DNA of 64,000 nucleotides from Bartonella harrusi (GCF_024297065.1 NZ_CP101114.1:1302001-1366000); one strand, 5' to 3'; positions 1-7,957 are shown, counted from the stretch's first letter. The notes: generated by a model from the sequence alone, not told the origin. Numbers and translations are program-made.

Positions 1-1
1 T

Positions 2-127
2 GATTTTGCGGACGGCATTATGGCTTATGAAGGCAATTGGTTAGGTGGTAAAACTTTTTTCTCATTCGATAAACAAGCTATCAATTTACTAACGAAAAAA
101 GGACAGAAAGCAAAATTTCTTTCCTAA
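2..127 (+). CDS. 3' end of an unidentified protein (partial)
   Basis: An open frame runs from the window edge to a TAA at 125-127 and gives 41 residues, beginning DFADGIMAYEGNW and ending KAKFLS. The start is outside the window. I do not recognise the family. It is followed within 50 bp by the promoter of the first antirepressor module, so it is probably the last gene of a neighbouring prophage or island operon. Confidence 0.5.
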   Translation, partial: DFADGIMAYEGNWLGGKTFFSFDKQAINLLTKKGQKAKFLS

Positions 128-174
128 TATTTTTGTTATGATTTGTCTGATTTCAGTAAAATATATTTTCTTTC

Positions 175-202
175 TTGACAAGATTCACGGAAAGGATATA
201 TC
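175..202 (+). promoter_or_regulatory. Sigma70-type promoter of antirepressor module 1
   Basis: TTGACA at 175-180, a 16 bp spacer and TATATC at 197-202. The other three modules have the same TTGACA-N16-TAxxxT arrangement at the same distance from the folded RNA, which makes this placement convincing. Confidence 0.75.
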
Positions 203-217
203 GTTAAGTCAGGTGCC

Positions 218-241
218 TAGAAAACACCTCAAAACAACAAG
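218..241 (+). promoter_or_regulatory. Upstream antisense target b1/a1, module 1
   Basis: TAGAAAAC (218-225) and CAACAAG (235-241) are exact complements of GTTTTCTA (388-395) and CTTGTTG (377-383) in the C4-like RNA. They repeat the order and near-spacing of the downstream pair at 423-442. Confidence 0.7.
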
Positions 242-321
242 CGGATTGGTTACCGAAATAATCAGTCTTCTGTACATTAAAGACTTTGACTCGTTATATG
301 CTACACGCATATAATAGCTTT

Positions 322-404
322 GTCGGGTGTGGTTATGCTATACAATACCCTTTCGGGGGAAAGGCATAACGACGGGCTTGTTGCCGTGTTTTCTAGCGCC
401 CGAC
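322..404 (+). ncRNA. C4-like antisense RNA, copy 1
   Basis: This segment folds as a three-way junction. The closing stem pairs GTCGGGTG (322-329) with CGCCCGAC (397-404). A second stem pairs GTTATGC (332-338) with GCATAAC (364-370) and is capped by a CCC/GGG hairpin. A third short stem pairs ACGG with CCGT and presents CTTGTTG (a', 377-383). GTTTTCTA (b', 388-395) lies single-stranded before the closing strand. Both a' and b' match two target sites, at 218-241 and over the antirepressor Shine-Dalgarno at 423-442. Position upstream of an antirepressor gene and two-site complementarity are the hallmarks of the P1/P7 C4 RNA. I infer that it blocks antirepressor translation in the lysogen. The Rfam C4 model was not run. 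Confidence 0.8.
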
Positions 405-420
405 ATCTTCTTTGGATGTC
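402..420 (+). other. Hairpin following C4-like RNA copy 1
   Basis: GACATC (402-407) pairs with GATGTC (415-420). The equivalent hairpin has a different but still complementary sequence in copies 2 to 4, so the pairing is conserved. It may mark the 3' processing or end point of the antisense RNA. Confidence 0.55.
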
Positions 421-422
421 AA

Positions 423-445
423 TAGAAAACCTTAACAACAAGGAG
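423..445 (+). promoter_or_regulatory. Downstream antisense target b2/a2 over the ant SD, module 1
   Basis: TAGAAAAC (423-430) and CAACAAG (436-442) complement b' and a' of the RNA. The second site overlaps the Shine-Dalgarno AAGGAG (440-445), so pairing would hide the ribosome binding site of the gene starting at 452. Confidence 0.75.
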
Positions 446-451
446 TTCATG

Positions 452-1042
452 ATGAACACTCTTATTAAAATTACAGAACCAATTATTGATCAAGAAACTG
501 TTCAAGCTGTCAATGCACGCGAACTATATACGTTTTTGGAAGTCAATTCTAATTTTAGAGACTGGATAAAAAACCGTATTAAAGAGTATGGTTTCTTAGA
601 AAACAAAGACTTTATGAGTTTTACTAAAAATTTAGTAAAACCTAACACCTCTCAAGAAAAACAAGACTTGGTGAGTTTCGGTAAAAATTTACCGAAATCT
701 AAAAGTGGTCGTCCAAGTACAGAATATTATATCACTCTAGATATGGCGAAAGAGCTCTCAATGGTTGAAAGAAATGAGAAAGGTAGGCAAGCTCGTCGTT
801 ACTTTATTGAGTGTGAAAAGAAACTAAGAAGCCAATCTGTTGATTATGATAATGATACACGTTTTTCTTTTCCAAAAGATTGGGAAAAAATGTCCCCTAC
901 TAAAAAGGCTGTTTACATTTATGGACCTCTTCATATGCATCTTGTCAAAGCTTTTACATTAGCAGAAGAAAGCAAGCACTATAAAACTTTAATCAAAGAA
1001 GCTAAACAGGTGTTAGCAAGATCTATGACAAAAGCTGCTTAG
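452..1042 (+). CDS. AntA/AntB-domain phage antirepressor, short form (module 1)
   Basis: This 196-residue protein carries an AntA/AntB domain in about residues 10 to 125: a conserved QAVNARELYTFLE block near the N-terminus and an EYYITLDMAKELSMVERNEKG block in the middle. Such proteins inactivate phage repressors and so push a prophage toward lytic genes. Unlike the other three copies it lacks the C-terminal KilA-C type domain and ends in an unrelated tail of about 65 residues. I chose ATG 452 because AAGGAG (440-445) is 6 nt upstream and because the paralogues start at the same MNTLI. An ATG at 449 is possible, and the open frame back to 320 overlaps the folded RNA and is not a credible N-terminus. 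Expression should be limited by C4-like RNA copy 1. Confidence 0.8.
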   Translation: MNTLIKITEPIIDQETVQAVNARELYTFLEVNSNFRDWIKNRIKEYGFLENKDFMSFTKNLVKPNTSQEKQDLVSFGKNLPKSKSGRPSTEYYITLDMAKELSMVERNEKGRQARRYFIECEKKLRSQSVDYDNDTRFSFPKDWEKMSPTKKAVYIYGPLHMHLVKAFTLAEESKHYKTLIKEAKQVLARSMTKAA

Positions 1043-1062
1043 ATAAAATATAATCTCATCTT

Positions 1063-1083
1063 CTCCACTTTTAGAGTGGGGAG
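1063..1083 (+). other. Conserved hairpin ending antirepressor module 1
   Basis: CTCCAC and GTGGGGAG can pair around a 7 nt loop. Similar CTCC.../...GGAG hairpins close the other three modules. No T-run follows, so simple intrinsic termination is doubtful. Confidence 0.45.
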
Positions 1084-1158
1084 GATGCTAATTAAAAGAA
1101 AATTGTCAATTATGTCTCTTCTATTCCATAAAAAATGCAATAAAATCAATGCAAAAGG

Positions 1159-1181
1159 CACTTCCCAGCGGGTTGGGAGTG
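1159..1181 (+). other. Hairpin in the spacer before module 2
   Basis: CACTTCCCA (1159-1167) can pair with TGGGAGTG (1174-1181), leaving one bulged T and a 6 nt loop. The role is unknown. No gene was seen between 1043 and 1605. Confidence 0.35.
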
Positions 1182-1235
1182 TTGCGGGGCAGGACAGCGC
1201 GAACTATCGCTAGCGTTAGAATTTTTTAAATTGGC

Positions 1236-1292
1236 TGTACATTGTACACATAACACATTGATAAATAACGATTTCAATATGTGTACTGTACA
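1236..1292. promoter_or_regulatory. Inverted repeat, candidate repressor operator
   Basis: The left arm TGTACATTGTACACAT (1236-1251) is mirrored by ATGTGTACTGTACA (1279-1292) apart from two extra Ts, with 27 bp between. It sits 40 bp upstream of the module 2 promoter. Each arm contains its own small palindrome, TGTACA. A phage repressor or antirepressor-controlled operator is an inference. The other modules lack a copy. Confidence 0.45.
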
Positions 1293-1331
1293 ATATATGA
1301 TTATTTAAAGACAAAAATTATCGAAAGAGAC

Positions 1332-1359
1332 TTGACATTATTTCTGTAATATATATTTT
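1332..1359 (+). promoter_or_regulatory. Promoter of antirepressor module 2
   Basis: TTGACA (1332-1337), a 16 bp spacer, TATTTT (1354-1359). It matches the placement seen in the other modules. Confidence 0.7.
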
Positions 1360-1372
1360 CGAATCAGGTGCT

Positions 1373-1395
1373 TCAAAAACACTTTAAGCAACTAG
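1373..1395 (+). promoter_or_regulatory. Upstream antisense target b1/a1, module 2
   Basis: TCAAAAAC (1373-1380) and CAACTAG (1389-1395) complement GTTTTTGA (1541-1548) and CTAGTTG (1530-1536). Confidence 0.7.
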
Positions 1396-1476
1396 CGGAT
1401 GGATTGCCGAAACAGTCTCTTCTCCGCCGATTAAAAGTTTTGACTCGTCGTATGCATATAGCATATAAGCGAATTT

Positions 1477-1557
1477 GTCGGGTGTGGTTACATCATACAA
1501 TACCCTTGCGGGGAAAGTGTAACGACGGGCTAGTTGCCGTGTTTTTGAGCACCCGGC
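1477..1557 (+). ncRNA. C4-like antisense RNA, copy 2
   Basis: It has the same fold as copy 1 with compensatory changes. The closing stem pairs GTCGGGTG (1477-1484) with CACCCGGC (1550-1557). The second stem is GTTACAT/GTGTAAC instead of GTTATGC/GCATAAC, so three base pairs changed and pairing was kept. The recognition segments are a' CTAGTTG (1530-1536) and b' GTTTTTGA (1541-1548). Each has a perfect complement upstream (1373-1395) and over the Shine-Dalgarno of the gene at 1606 (1576-1596). An ORF of 73 codons across this region (1368-1589) is rejected because the RNA structure explains the conservation. Confidence 0.82.
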
Positions 1558-1575
1558 ACTCCTTTAGAGTGTCAA

Positions 1576-1599
1576 TCAAAAACGTCTAACAACTAGGAG
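1576..1599 (+). promoter_or_regulatory. Downstream antisense target b2/a2 over the ant SD, module 2
   Basis: TCAAAAAC (1576-1583) and CAACTAG (1590-1596) complement b' and a'. The second site overlaps AGGAG (1595-1599). Confidence 0.75.
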
Positions 1600-1605
1600 T
1601 TCATC

Positions 1606-2340
1606 ATGAATACTCTTATTCCGATATCGGAACAAACAATTGATCAGGAAACTGTTCAAACAGTCAACGCACGTGAGTTGCACACATTTTTAGAAATCAC
1701 ATCAAAGTTTGCAGACTGGATTAAAAATCGCATTAAAGAATGTAAGTTTCGGGAAAATATAGACTTTATAGGTTTTTCTAAATTTTTAGAAAAAGGTGGG
1801 CGCCCAAGCATAGAATACTACCTCACGTTAGACATGGCTAAACACCTTGCTATGATCGAGCGTAATGACAAGGGATATCAAGCAAGAGAATACTTCATTG
1901 AGTGTGAAAAACTTGCAAAGCAAGTAGCAACACCACAGATTGATTATTCAAGTCCTCAAGCAATGATTGGTTTCTTGAATCACTTACAAAGCCAAATCGA
2001 GCAGAAAGATCATGTGATTGCCGAGTTAGAACCTAAAGCAAAAGCACTTGATGGTTTAAAACGAAGCGATGGTTTGTTTGGTTTGATTGAATCCGCAAAA
2101 ATGTTAGAAGTACGACCAAAAGATTTAACCGATTATTTGCGTAAACATGATTGGGTCTATCGACGGGCTCCGGGTGCTCCTTTGTTACCCTATCAGGATA
2201 AGATCAAAAAAGGTCTCATGGATTGCCCTGCTATCACTATTCAAAGACCAGATGGTACAGAAAAGGTCCTGCCTTCAACAAAAATCACATCCAGAGGATT
2301 AGCTTGCTTGAGAGAACAAATCCATGGAGGTGTGCAATGA
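1606..2340 (+). CDS. AntA/AntB + KilA-C phage antirepressor (module 2)
   Basis: The protein has 244 residues. An AntA/AntB domain fills about residues 15 to 105 (TVNARELHTFLE, then EYYLTLDMAKHLAMIERND). A short linker rich in charged residues leads to a KilA-C (phage ANT) domain in about residues 130 to 240 (SDGLFGLIESAKML, DLTDYLRKHDWVYRR). This is the usual full-length antirepressor design. The start is fixed by AGGAG at 1595-1599 and by the antisense target that covers it. The stop overlaps the next ATG (ATGA), so the two genes are translationally coupled. It is nearly identical to the module 3 protein at 12333 but has a different antisense code. Confidence 0.88.
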   Translation: MNTLIPISEQTIDQETVQTVNARELHTFLEITSKFADWIKNRIKECKFRENIDFIGFSKFLEKGGRPSIEYYLTLDMAKHLAMIERNDKGYQAREYFIECEKLAKQVATPQIDYSSPQAMIGFLNHLQSQIEQKDHVIAELEPKAKALDGLKRSDGLFGLIESAKMLEVRPKDLTDYLRKHDWVYRRAPGAPLLPYQDKIKKGLMDCPAITIQRPDGTEKVLPSTKITSRGLACLREQIHGGVQ

Positions 2341-2615
2341 AGGTAGATACCAATTTTTTATGTGATTTGTGGATGACGTTGTCTCAATTTTCTAACCATC
2401 CAGACCTTGGATATGAAGACCGTAAGACATTGGTTGCGGTCATGAACGTAGTGGAAAACGTTTTGATCTTGAAACTTCAAGATGAAGTGCCGAGTATTAC
2501 AAAGATTTTAGCAGTTCTCACAGACTTTGGAGCTTCAGAGTTTCCTACAGTTATGTACCCGTTGTTGAAAGCTTACCAGCCAAATTTAGAAAACCCTATT
2601 AAAAAGGTTGCTTAA
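2337..2615 (+). CDS. Conserved small protein coupled to the antirepressor
   Basis: This 92-residue protein of unknown function starts at an ATG that overlaps the antirepressor stop. The open frame extends back to 2223, but that part lies inside the antirepressor and is ignored. Homologues follow the antirepressor in module 4 (25025-25303) and, broken, in module 3 (13064-13336), so it belongs to the module. Visible features are an N-terminal FLCDLWM segment, a leucine-rich middle and the ending YQPNLENPIKKVA. No known domain was recognised. Confidence 0.7.
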   Translation: MKVDTNFLCDLWMTLSQFSNHPDLGYEDRKTLVAVMNVVENVLILKLQDEVPSITKILAVLTDFGASEFPTVMYPLLKAYQPNLENPIKKVA

Positions 2616-2630
2616 GTAAAACATGACTCC

Positions 2631-2656
2631 CCTCCCCATTCTCAAAAATGGGGAGG
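2631..2656 (+). other. Conserved hairpin ending module 2
   Basis: CTCCCCAT and ATGGGGAG pair around an 8 nt loop. It marks the edge between the module and its cargo (the Fic gene). No T-run follows. Confidence 0.5.
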
Positions 2657-2675
2657 TATCAATAAGGTAGTAAAA

Positions 2676-3722
2676 TTAAGGTAAGCTATACCAAATTGAT
2701 CGTCCACCACCATGACGTATCAAAAGACCTTTTTCAACTAGTGATGTAAAGGTTGCTTTAAGTGTGTTTGGGCTTGCACCAATTTCACGCACCATATCAC
2801 GGGTTGTAACGCGCCCATGATCACGGACATAATCAAGAATATTAAGAGCCAATTCAGATAAGGAAAAAAGAGCATTTTTTTCACTTTCTATTTTCATAGC
2901 TAATTGTCGTTTTTGTTGTTGTAAAGCACGTAAAAAAAAGAGTATCCAAGGCTGCCAATTAGGTGTTTTAGTATAAATTGTTTTTTGAGTTTGATTCAAA
3001 GCTAAGTAATAGCTTTCTTTATTATTCTCAATAATACTTTCAAGTGACGAATATGGTACATAAACATAACCTTTTTGTAATAAAAGCAGAGTGGTTAAGA
3101 TACGACTTAAACGTCCGTTTCCATCCTGAAAAGGATGGATAGCTAAAAAAGTGACATTAAAAATACCAATCGTAAGTAAAGGGTGAAGATTTTTCAATTC
3201 ATTGGTTTTATTAAACCAAGCAATAAGCTCTTGCATTCGATATGGCGTATCAAATGGTGTGGCTGTTTCAAAAACAATACCAACCATTTTTCCTTGAGAA
3301 TTAAATGCTGCTACATCATTGCGCAAAACCTTATATTCACCTCGATGTCGTTCATCTTTATCGCTATGGCATAAAAGATCACGATGAAGTTGTTTTATAT
3401 GATTTTCTGTAATGGGAATATCATTCCAAGATTGGAAGATTGTCTCCATAACCTTGGCATAGCCTATAACTTCTTGTTCATCGCGACTCTTAAAGTGTTG
3501 AATTTCTAAATTTACCAAAAGCTGTTCAATTTCACGGTCTGTTAATTTGCTGCCTTCAATGCGCGTAGAAGATCCAATACTTTCAACAGTAGCAATATGA
3601 CGAAGAGCGTTCAATCGCTCAGGTGCAAGAGTACCAAGAGCGCGCCATGCACCTTTAAATTCATCAATCTCAGTAATGAGATTCAATAATTCTTGTGTAA
3701 TTTGAAGTGTGTCTGTTTGCAT
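2676..3722 (-). CDS. Class II Fic-domain protein with C-terminal winged helix
   Basis: This protein has 348 residues. The Fic motif HPFQDGNGRLSR lies at residues 196-207. An inhibitory-helix motif (S/T)xxxE(G/N) appears as STRIEG at residues 52-57, N-terminal to the Fic core, which defines class II Fic proteins. Residues of about 290 to 348 look like a winged-helix domain (ALNILDYVRDHGRVTTRDMVREIG). Fic enzymes usually transfer AMP from ATP to target proteins, and class II members are held inactive by the inhibitory glutamate, here E56. It points against the phage genes and sits between antirepressor module 2 and the terminase, so it is cargo. It has no BID or other secretion signal that I can see, unlike the Bartonella Bep effectors. 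A regulatory or toxin-like role is an inference. Confidence 0.88.
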   Translation of the reverse strand: MQTDTLQITQELLNLITEIDEFKGAWRALGTLAPERLNALRHIATVESIGSSTRIEGSKLTDREIEQLLVNLEIQHFKSRDEQEVIGYAKVMETIFQSWNDIPITENHIKQLHRDLLCHSDKDERHRGEYKVLRNDVAAFNSQGKMVGIVFETATPFDTPYRMQELIAWFNKTNELKNLHPLLTIGIFNVTFLAIHPFQDGNGRLSRILTTLLLLQKGYVYVPYSSLESIIENNKESYYLALNQTQKTIYTKTPNWQPWILFFLRALQQQKRQLAMKIESEKNALFSLSELALNILDYVRDHGRVTTRDMVREIGASPNTLKATFTSLVEKGLLIRHGGGRSIWYSLP

Positions 3723-3814
3723 ACCGGAATATATACCCGATTATACCTGATTGTCAATTATTCATAACGCCGTCTTACTTCTTCGGGCATAGAAGAAGGC
3801 AAGGAGAAATTTTG

Positions 3815-4396
3815 ATGAACAAGAAGCATCGTGAAGGTCTCTCGGTTCGCGCTTTTGCCAAGAAGATGGGTGTGTCGCATAATGCGGTGGTTTCTCGGAT
3901 TAAAACAGGCAAATTTGATGCTGCTCTTTTTGAAGATGGTTCAATTGATGAAACCCTTGCAACAGCGATATGGAATGAGAATCCTACAAAGCGCACTGCT
4001 TCACTTTTAGCACCTGATGGACAACGGCGGACAAAGATCAAAAAAGCTTCAACAGATGGAGCCAACGAATACAAGATCAAACTGGAGAGAATGCAAGTTG
4101 CACTTGAAAGAGAGAAGATTGCTCTGGAAAAGTTACGCGAAACAACTGTTGACCGTGAAGAAATGAAAAAAGCAGCGCGTGAATTTGGAAGAGCACACCG
4201 TGATGCCATGTTAAAATTTCCTCACCGTTTCGGTGCAAGCATTGCAGCACAAGTGGGATGTGATGCGGCGAGCCTTATTGGTGCCATTGATTATTACATG
4301 AGAACAGCTTTGCTTGAGGCAGTTAACATTCCAGTGCCTTTTCATGATCCTCATTCTCCGGAGTTAGAAATCTTGCAAGAAACGAATAATGGATGA
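3815..4396 (+). CDS. Phage terminase small subunit, Nu1-like
   Basis: This 193-residue protein starts with a helix-turn-helix (LSVRAFAKKMGVSHNAVVSRI, residues 9-29), followed by a charged coiled coil (about residues 85 to 130) and a helical C-terminus. That is the layout of small terminase subunits that bind packaging sites. I chose ATG 3815 because AAGGAG lies at 3800-3805 and the truncated paralogue at 13713 starts at the same MNKKHREGL. The open frame upstream to 3707 overlaps the Fic promoter region. It overlaps the large subunit by 8 bp. Confidence 0.8.
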   Translation: MNKKHREGLSVRAFAKKMGVSHNAVVSRIKTGKFDAALFEDGSIDETLATAIWNENPTKRTASLLAPDGQRRTKIKKASTDGANEYKIKLERMQVALEREKIALEKLRETTVDREEMKKAAREFGRAHRDAMLKFPHRFGASIAAQVGCDAASLIGAIDYYMRTALLEAVNIPVPFHDPHSPELEILQETNNG

Positions 4397-6317
4397 AAAT
4401 GCAATCAAAGAATTTTTCGCCTATGCCAATGACGCACGACAACCAGATCCACCGTACACGGTTTCGCAATGGGCGGATAAGAATAGATACCTTAGCACCG
4501 TAGCAAGTGCAGAGCCTGGATTGTGGAGAACAAAGCGTACCCCTTATTTGCGCGAAATCATGGATAACCTTTCCTCTTACATGCCAATTGAAACAACAAG
4601 TGTCATGAAAGGAGCGCAAATTGGAATGTCTGAAGCAGGATTGAACTTCTGCGGTTATGCTATTCATTATAGTCCGGGACCCGCTCTTTATGTGATGCCT
4701 ACTGTCGAGACCGCGAAGAAACTGTCAAAAACGCGTCTTGATCCAATGATTATGGCAAGCCCTGTTTTAAGTGAACGCATTGCCCCTGCCCGTGCACGCG
4801 ACAGCGGAAATACAATGTTTTCGAAAGAATTTGATGGGGGAGCATTGATGCTTACCGGAGCAAACAGTGCTGCTGGTTTGCGTTCCATGCCTATTCGTTA
4901 TCTGATTTTGGATGAAGTTGATGCCTATCCTCTCAGTGTGGATAACGAAGGTGATCCCGTGATGATTGCCGAAAAGCGTACCTCAACCTTTGTGCAGAGA
5001 AAGATTTTTAAATTGTCCACGCCAACACACCGTGACACAAGCCGTATTGCCAAAGATTTCGTGCTTGGTGATCAAAGATATTACAACGTCCCTTGTGATA
5101 AGTGTGGGGTTCTACAGCCCATTGTTTGGTCGCAAATCAAGTGGCCGAAAGGTGCCCCCGAAAAAGCTGTTTTTGTTTGTGCCCATTGTGGTCATGAACA
5201 TGCCGAGCACAGAAAAACTGATCTCATGAGTGAGGACAGAGGTGCGTGCTGGGTTCCTACAAGTGAATCAACGAGACCGAATTTACGCTCTTATCATATT
5301 TCGGCACTCTATTCACCTTGGCTAACGTGGGGAGAATGCGCAAGAGAGTTTTTAGAAGCGAAAGATGATCCAGCGCTTTTGCAACCTTTTGTTAACACAG
5401 TGCTTGGAGAGCCATGGGAGGACAGAACAGGTGACGTTGTTGATCCTGATAGCCTCTATGCAAAACGCGAAGATTATCCCATTGCACCGCCGCAAGCCGT
5501 GTTATTGACCGCCGGCATCGATGTGCAAAACGACCGCTTAGAGCTTGAAGTGGTTGGATGGGGGCGTGGTGAAGAAAGCTGGCACATTGATTATCAAGTC
5601 ATTCCCGGTGATCCATCTTCTTTTGAAGTATGGGACCAACTGGATGAATATCTGACAAGACGCTGGTCACACCCTGGTTACAAAGATGGCATCAGAATAA
5701 CAGCGGCTTGTATTGATACCGGTGGTGGACATACACAAGCCGTTTACAATTATGTACGCCCCCGTGAAGGACGACGCATCTGGGGAATTAAAGGACAGGC
5801 GGGATGGCGTGCGGTATGGCCACGCCGTCCAAGCAGAAACAATAAAGGACAGATTAATCTCTATATTGTTGGTGTTGATGCAGCAAAAGATATTATCACG
5901 GCACGATTAAAAAAATCCGGTCCTGAAGCATCGGGGGCTGGTGCAACACACTTTCATAAAAGCCTTGATCGGGAATATTTTGACCAGCTCACGGCTGAAA
6001 GAAAAGTCATCAAATATTTTAAAGGCTTCAAGCGCATAGAATGGCAAAAAAGTGAGAAAGCAAGAAACGAGGCTTTGGATTGTAGGGTCTATGCTTATGC
6101 CGCTTTACAGGGGCTAATTTCGGCAGGAATAAATCTTAATCGAGAAGTTGATATCTTAGAAGAGCGTTTGGAAAAACTTAAAGTTGACGCTTCTTTAGAG
6201 CAGCCAACATCAGGGATTTCTTCATCCACTTCTCCCAAAAGAACACAGGCAGCACAGCCTCAAAAGAAAAAAATCAGAATGGTGATCAGCCCTTATATGC
6301 ACGGGGATTGGAGGTAA
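4389..6317 (+). CDS. Phage terminase large subunit, GpA family
   Basis: This 642-residue ATPase and nuclease packages DNA into the prohead. The ATPase half shows a Walker-A-like segment KGAQIGMS (74-81) and a Walker B YLILDE (171-176). A zinc-ribbon pattern CxxC...CxxC lies near residues 236 to 270. The nuclease half has acidic residues in AGIDVQNDR and ACIDTGGGH. Length and layout match the lambda gpA group. It follows the small subunit with an 8 bp overlap and precedes a gpW-like gene, the lambda order. It is intact. Confidence 0.93.
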   Translation: MDENAIKEFFAYANDARQPDPPYTVSQWADKNRYLSTVASAEPGLWRTKRTPYLREIMDNLSSYMPIETTSVMKGAQIGMSEAGLNFCGYAIHYSPGPALYVMPTVETAKKLSKTRLDPMIMASPVLSERIAPARARDSGNTMFSKEFDGGALMLTGANSAAGLRSMPIRYLILDEVDAYPLSVDNEGDPVMIAEKRTSTFVQRKIFKLSTPTHRDTSRIAKDFVLGDQRYYNVPCDKCGVLQPIVWSQIKWPKGAPEKAVFVCAHCGHEHAEHRKTDLMSEDRGACWVPTSESTRPNLRSYHISALYSPWLTWGECAREFLEAKDDPALLQPFVNTVLGEPWEDRTGDVVDPDSLYAKREDYPIAPPQAVLLTAGIDVQNDRLELEVVGWGRGEESWHIDYQVIPGDPSSFEVWDQLDEYLTRRWSHPGYKDGIRITAACIDTGGGHTQAVYNYVRPREGRRIWGIKGQAGWRAVWPRRPSRNNKGQINLYIVGVDAAKDIITARLKKSGPEASGAGATHFHKSLDREYFDQLTAERKVIKYFKGFKRIEWQKSEKARNEALDCRVYAYAALQGLISAGINLNREVDILEERLEKLKVDASLEQPTSGISSSTSPKRTQAAQPQKKKIRMVISPYMHGDWR

Positions 6318-6320
6318 TTT

Positions 6321-6569
6321 GTGGATGAAGAATTGAAGCAAATAAACAGCAAAACTGACAGACTGGAAAGTTTAAAAAGGCGGCGCGAACAAATTGAAGA
6401 GGCTCTCTATTCGGGAGCACAATCAGTGCGTCATGGCGATAAGCAAGTAAGCAACCGTTCTGTTGAAGAATTGCGCAGAGCACTTGAGATGCTGAATACA
6501 CAAATAGCCAACCTTGAAGGACGCAAGCGTTCACGTGTTTTCTATTTTAATATATCACGAGGCTATTAA
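6321..6569 (+). CDS. gpW-like head-tail joining protein
   Basis: This 82-residue, mostly helical and charged protein lies between the large terminase and the portal, where lambda has gpW. It starts at a GTG with GGAGG at 6310-6314. The stop codon ends on the base where the portal ATG begins. Helices rich in E, R and L (RLESLKRRREQIEEAL) fit the gpW fold, but identity is low and the call rests partly on gene order. Confidence 0.65.
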   Translation: MDEELKQINSKTDRLESLKRRREQIEEALYSGAQSVRHGDKQVSNRSVEELRRALEMLNTQIANLEGRKRSRVFYFNISRGY

Positions 6570-7957
6570 TGGCTGGCTTTATCAATAAACTCACGGACTT
6601 TTTTAAAATTTCTCGTCAACACAATCCGCCTTTTGAGGCTGCAAGCAAAAGCCGTCGCATGGGTGGGTTTGACCCCGCAAAAAAACACATCAATAAAGCA
6701 ATTGAAGAATGCGGTGATACCATTACTGCTCGTTCAAGATGGCTTTATGACAATGAATCTCTTTATGGCTCGGCAACAGAAGAATGGGTTTCCGCAGCTG
6801 TGAGTGATGGGATTAAACCTTATCCTCGCATTGAAGGGTTTCAAGAAGAAAAGAAAAAGCTTTTAGACTTATGGTGGCAATGGGTTGATGAGGCGGATTA
6901 TGATGAGGATGCGAGCTTTTATGGTCTGCAAGCAACAATTGCACGAGAAGTCTTTTTAACCGGCGAATGTTTTGTAAGACTGCATTATGTTGACCTTTAT
7001 GGACGCTCTGGGGTGCCTCTTCAATTACAAATCTATCCAACCGAAATGCTGGACCTCACTTACAATGGACCTGCGGAAATTAAAGGCAATTACATTCGTA
7101 TGGGTATTGAATTTGATGCCAGTGGCAAGCGTGTTGCTTATCATTTCTGGGAATACCACCCCTATGATGATTGCCCTGCAAACAGTGCATTTAAGAGCCA
7201 AGAGCGCGTGCGTATCCCCGCAAGAATGGTCCTTCATATCAAAGAGCGCCGTATTGCCGGACAATTGCGCGGTTCTCCTAAAATAACACGCAGTATGACA
7301 AAGATCTTTCAACTGGAATCCTATGATGATGCAGAGCTTGATCGAAAAAGAACAGCAGCTCTTTTCGCGGCATTTATCTCAAGAAATCCCCCAAACGACG
7401 CCAAATTACTTGATAATCGTAACGAAAAAGACGTTGAAGAAGAATCCGAATTACCTGTCATTGAACCAGGTGGATCATTTTATTTAGGAGAGAATAGAGA
7501 GATAAAATTTTCAAATCCTGTTGAAGTTGGTGGTTCTTATGAAGCCTTTCAATTCAACCGTATTGTCTGGGAGCGCTTTGTGGAAATGGCTGTCCTTGCT
7601 GGATGCGTAAAATTACCGGGATGGGAAGAAAATCCCTTGCCATGGCTTCAATGTGAAAGCTTTGCGCCCCCGCTTGAAATGATTGATCCAAACAAAGATA
7701 TCTCGGCAGAAAAAGAAGAAATTCGCGCCGGTTTAAAAACACGACGAATGGCACTTGCCGAACGGGGTTTTGATATCGACAGCATTCATGCCGAACTTGA
7801 AGAAGAGCACACCGATGCTCGCGCCCGTGGTTTATCTTTTGATACCGATATGGCGGCACCCTCTGGTGAAAATCAAACGACGAATTTCACAGATTCAGAT
7901 CCTTCTGAGACTTATGAAAGCAACCAAGGCAGTGAGGCGCACAAAAATGACCAATAA
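6569..7957 (+). CDS. Phage portal protein, lambda family
   Basis: This 462-residue protein forms the portal vertex through which DNA enters. Recognisable blocks include the N-terminal YDNESLYGSATEEWVSAAVSDG and the FLTGECFVRLHYVDLYGR stretch typical of lambda gpB-type portals. The last 60 residues are polar and acidic. It overlaps the gene before by 1 bp and the protease gene after by 11 bp, so the head genes form one operon. Confidence 0.9.
   Translation: MAGFINKLTDFFKISRQHNPPFEAASKSRRMGGFDPAKKHINKAIEECGDTITARSRWLYDNESLYGSATEEWVSAAVSDGIKPYPRIEGFQEEKKKLLDLWWQWVDEADYDEDASFYGLQATIAREVFLTGECFVRLHYVDLYGRSGVPLQLQIYPTEMLDLTYNGPAEIKGNYIRMGIEFDASGKRVAYHFWEYHPYDDCPANSAFKSQERVRIPARMVLHIKERRIAGQLRGSPKITRSMTKIFQLESYDDAELDRKRTAALFAAFISRNPPNDAKLLDNRNEKDVEEESELPVIEPGGSFYLGENREIKFSNPVEVGGSYEAFQFNRIVWERFVEMAVLAGCVKLPGWEENPLPWLQCESFAPPLEMIDPNKDISAEKEEIRAGLKTRRMALAERGFDIDSIHAELEEEHTDARARGLSFDTDMAAPSGENQTTNFTDSDPSETYESNQGSEAHKNDQ

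Noticed and set aside
209..450. Leader as a Bartonella regulatory transcript (Brt-type RNA)
   Set aside because: Those RNAs are described upstream of small helix-turn-helix regulators. Here the downstream genes are AntA/KilA-C antirepressors, and the a'/b' pairing fits a C4-type antisense RNA better.
320..451. N-terminal extension of the first antirepressor, and the similar ORF at 1368-1589
   Set aside because: Both lie over the folded antisense RNA. Conservation there follows base pairing, and the antirepressor SD and start lie downstream.
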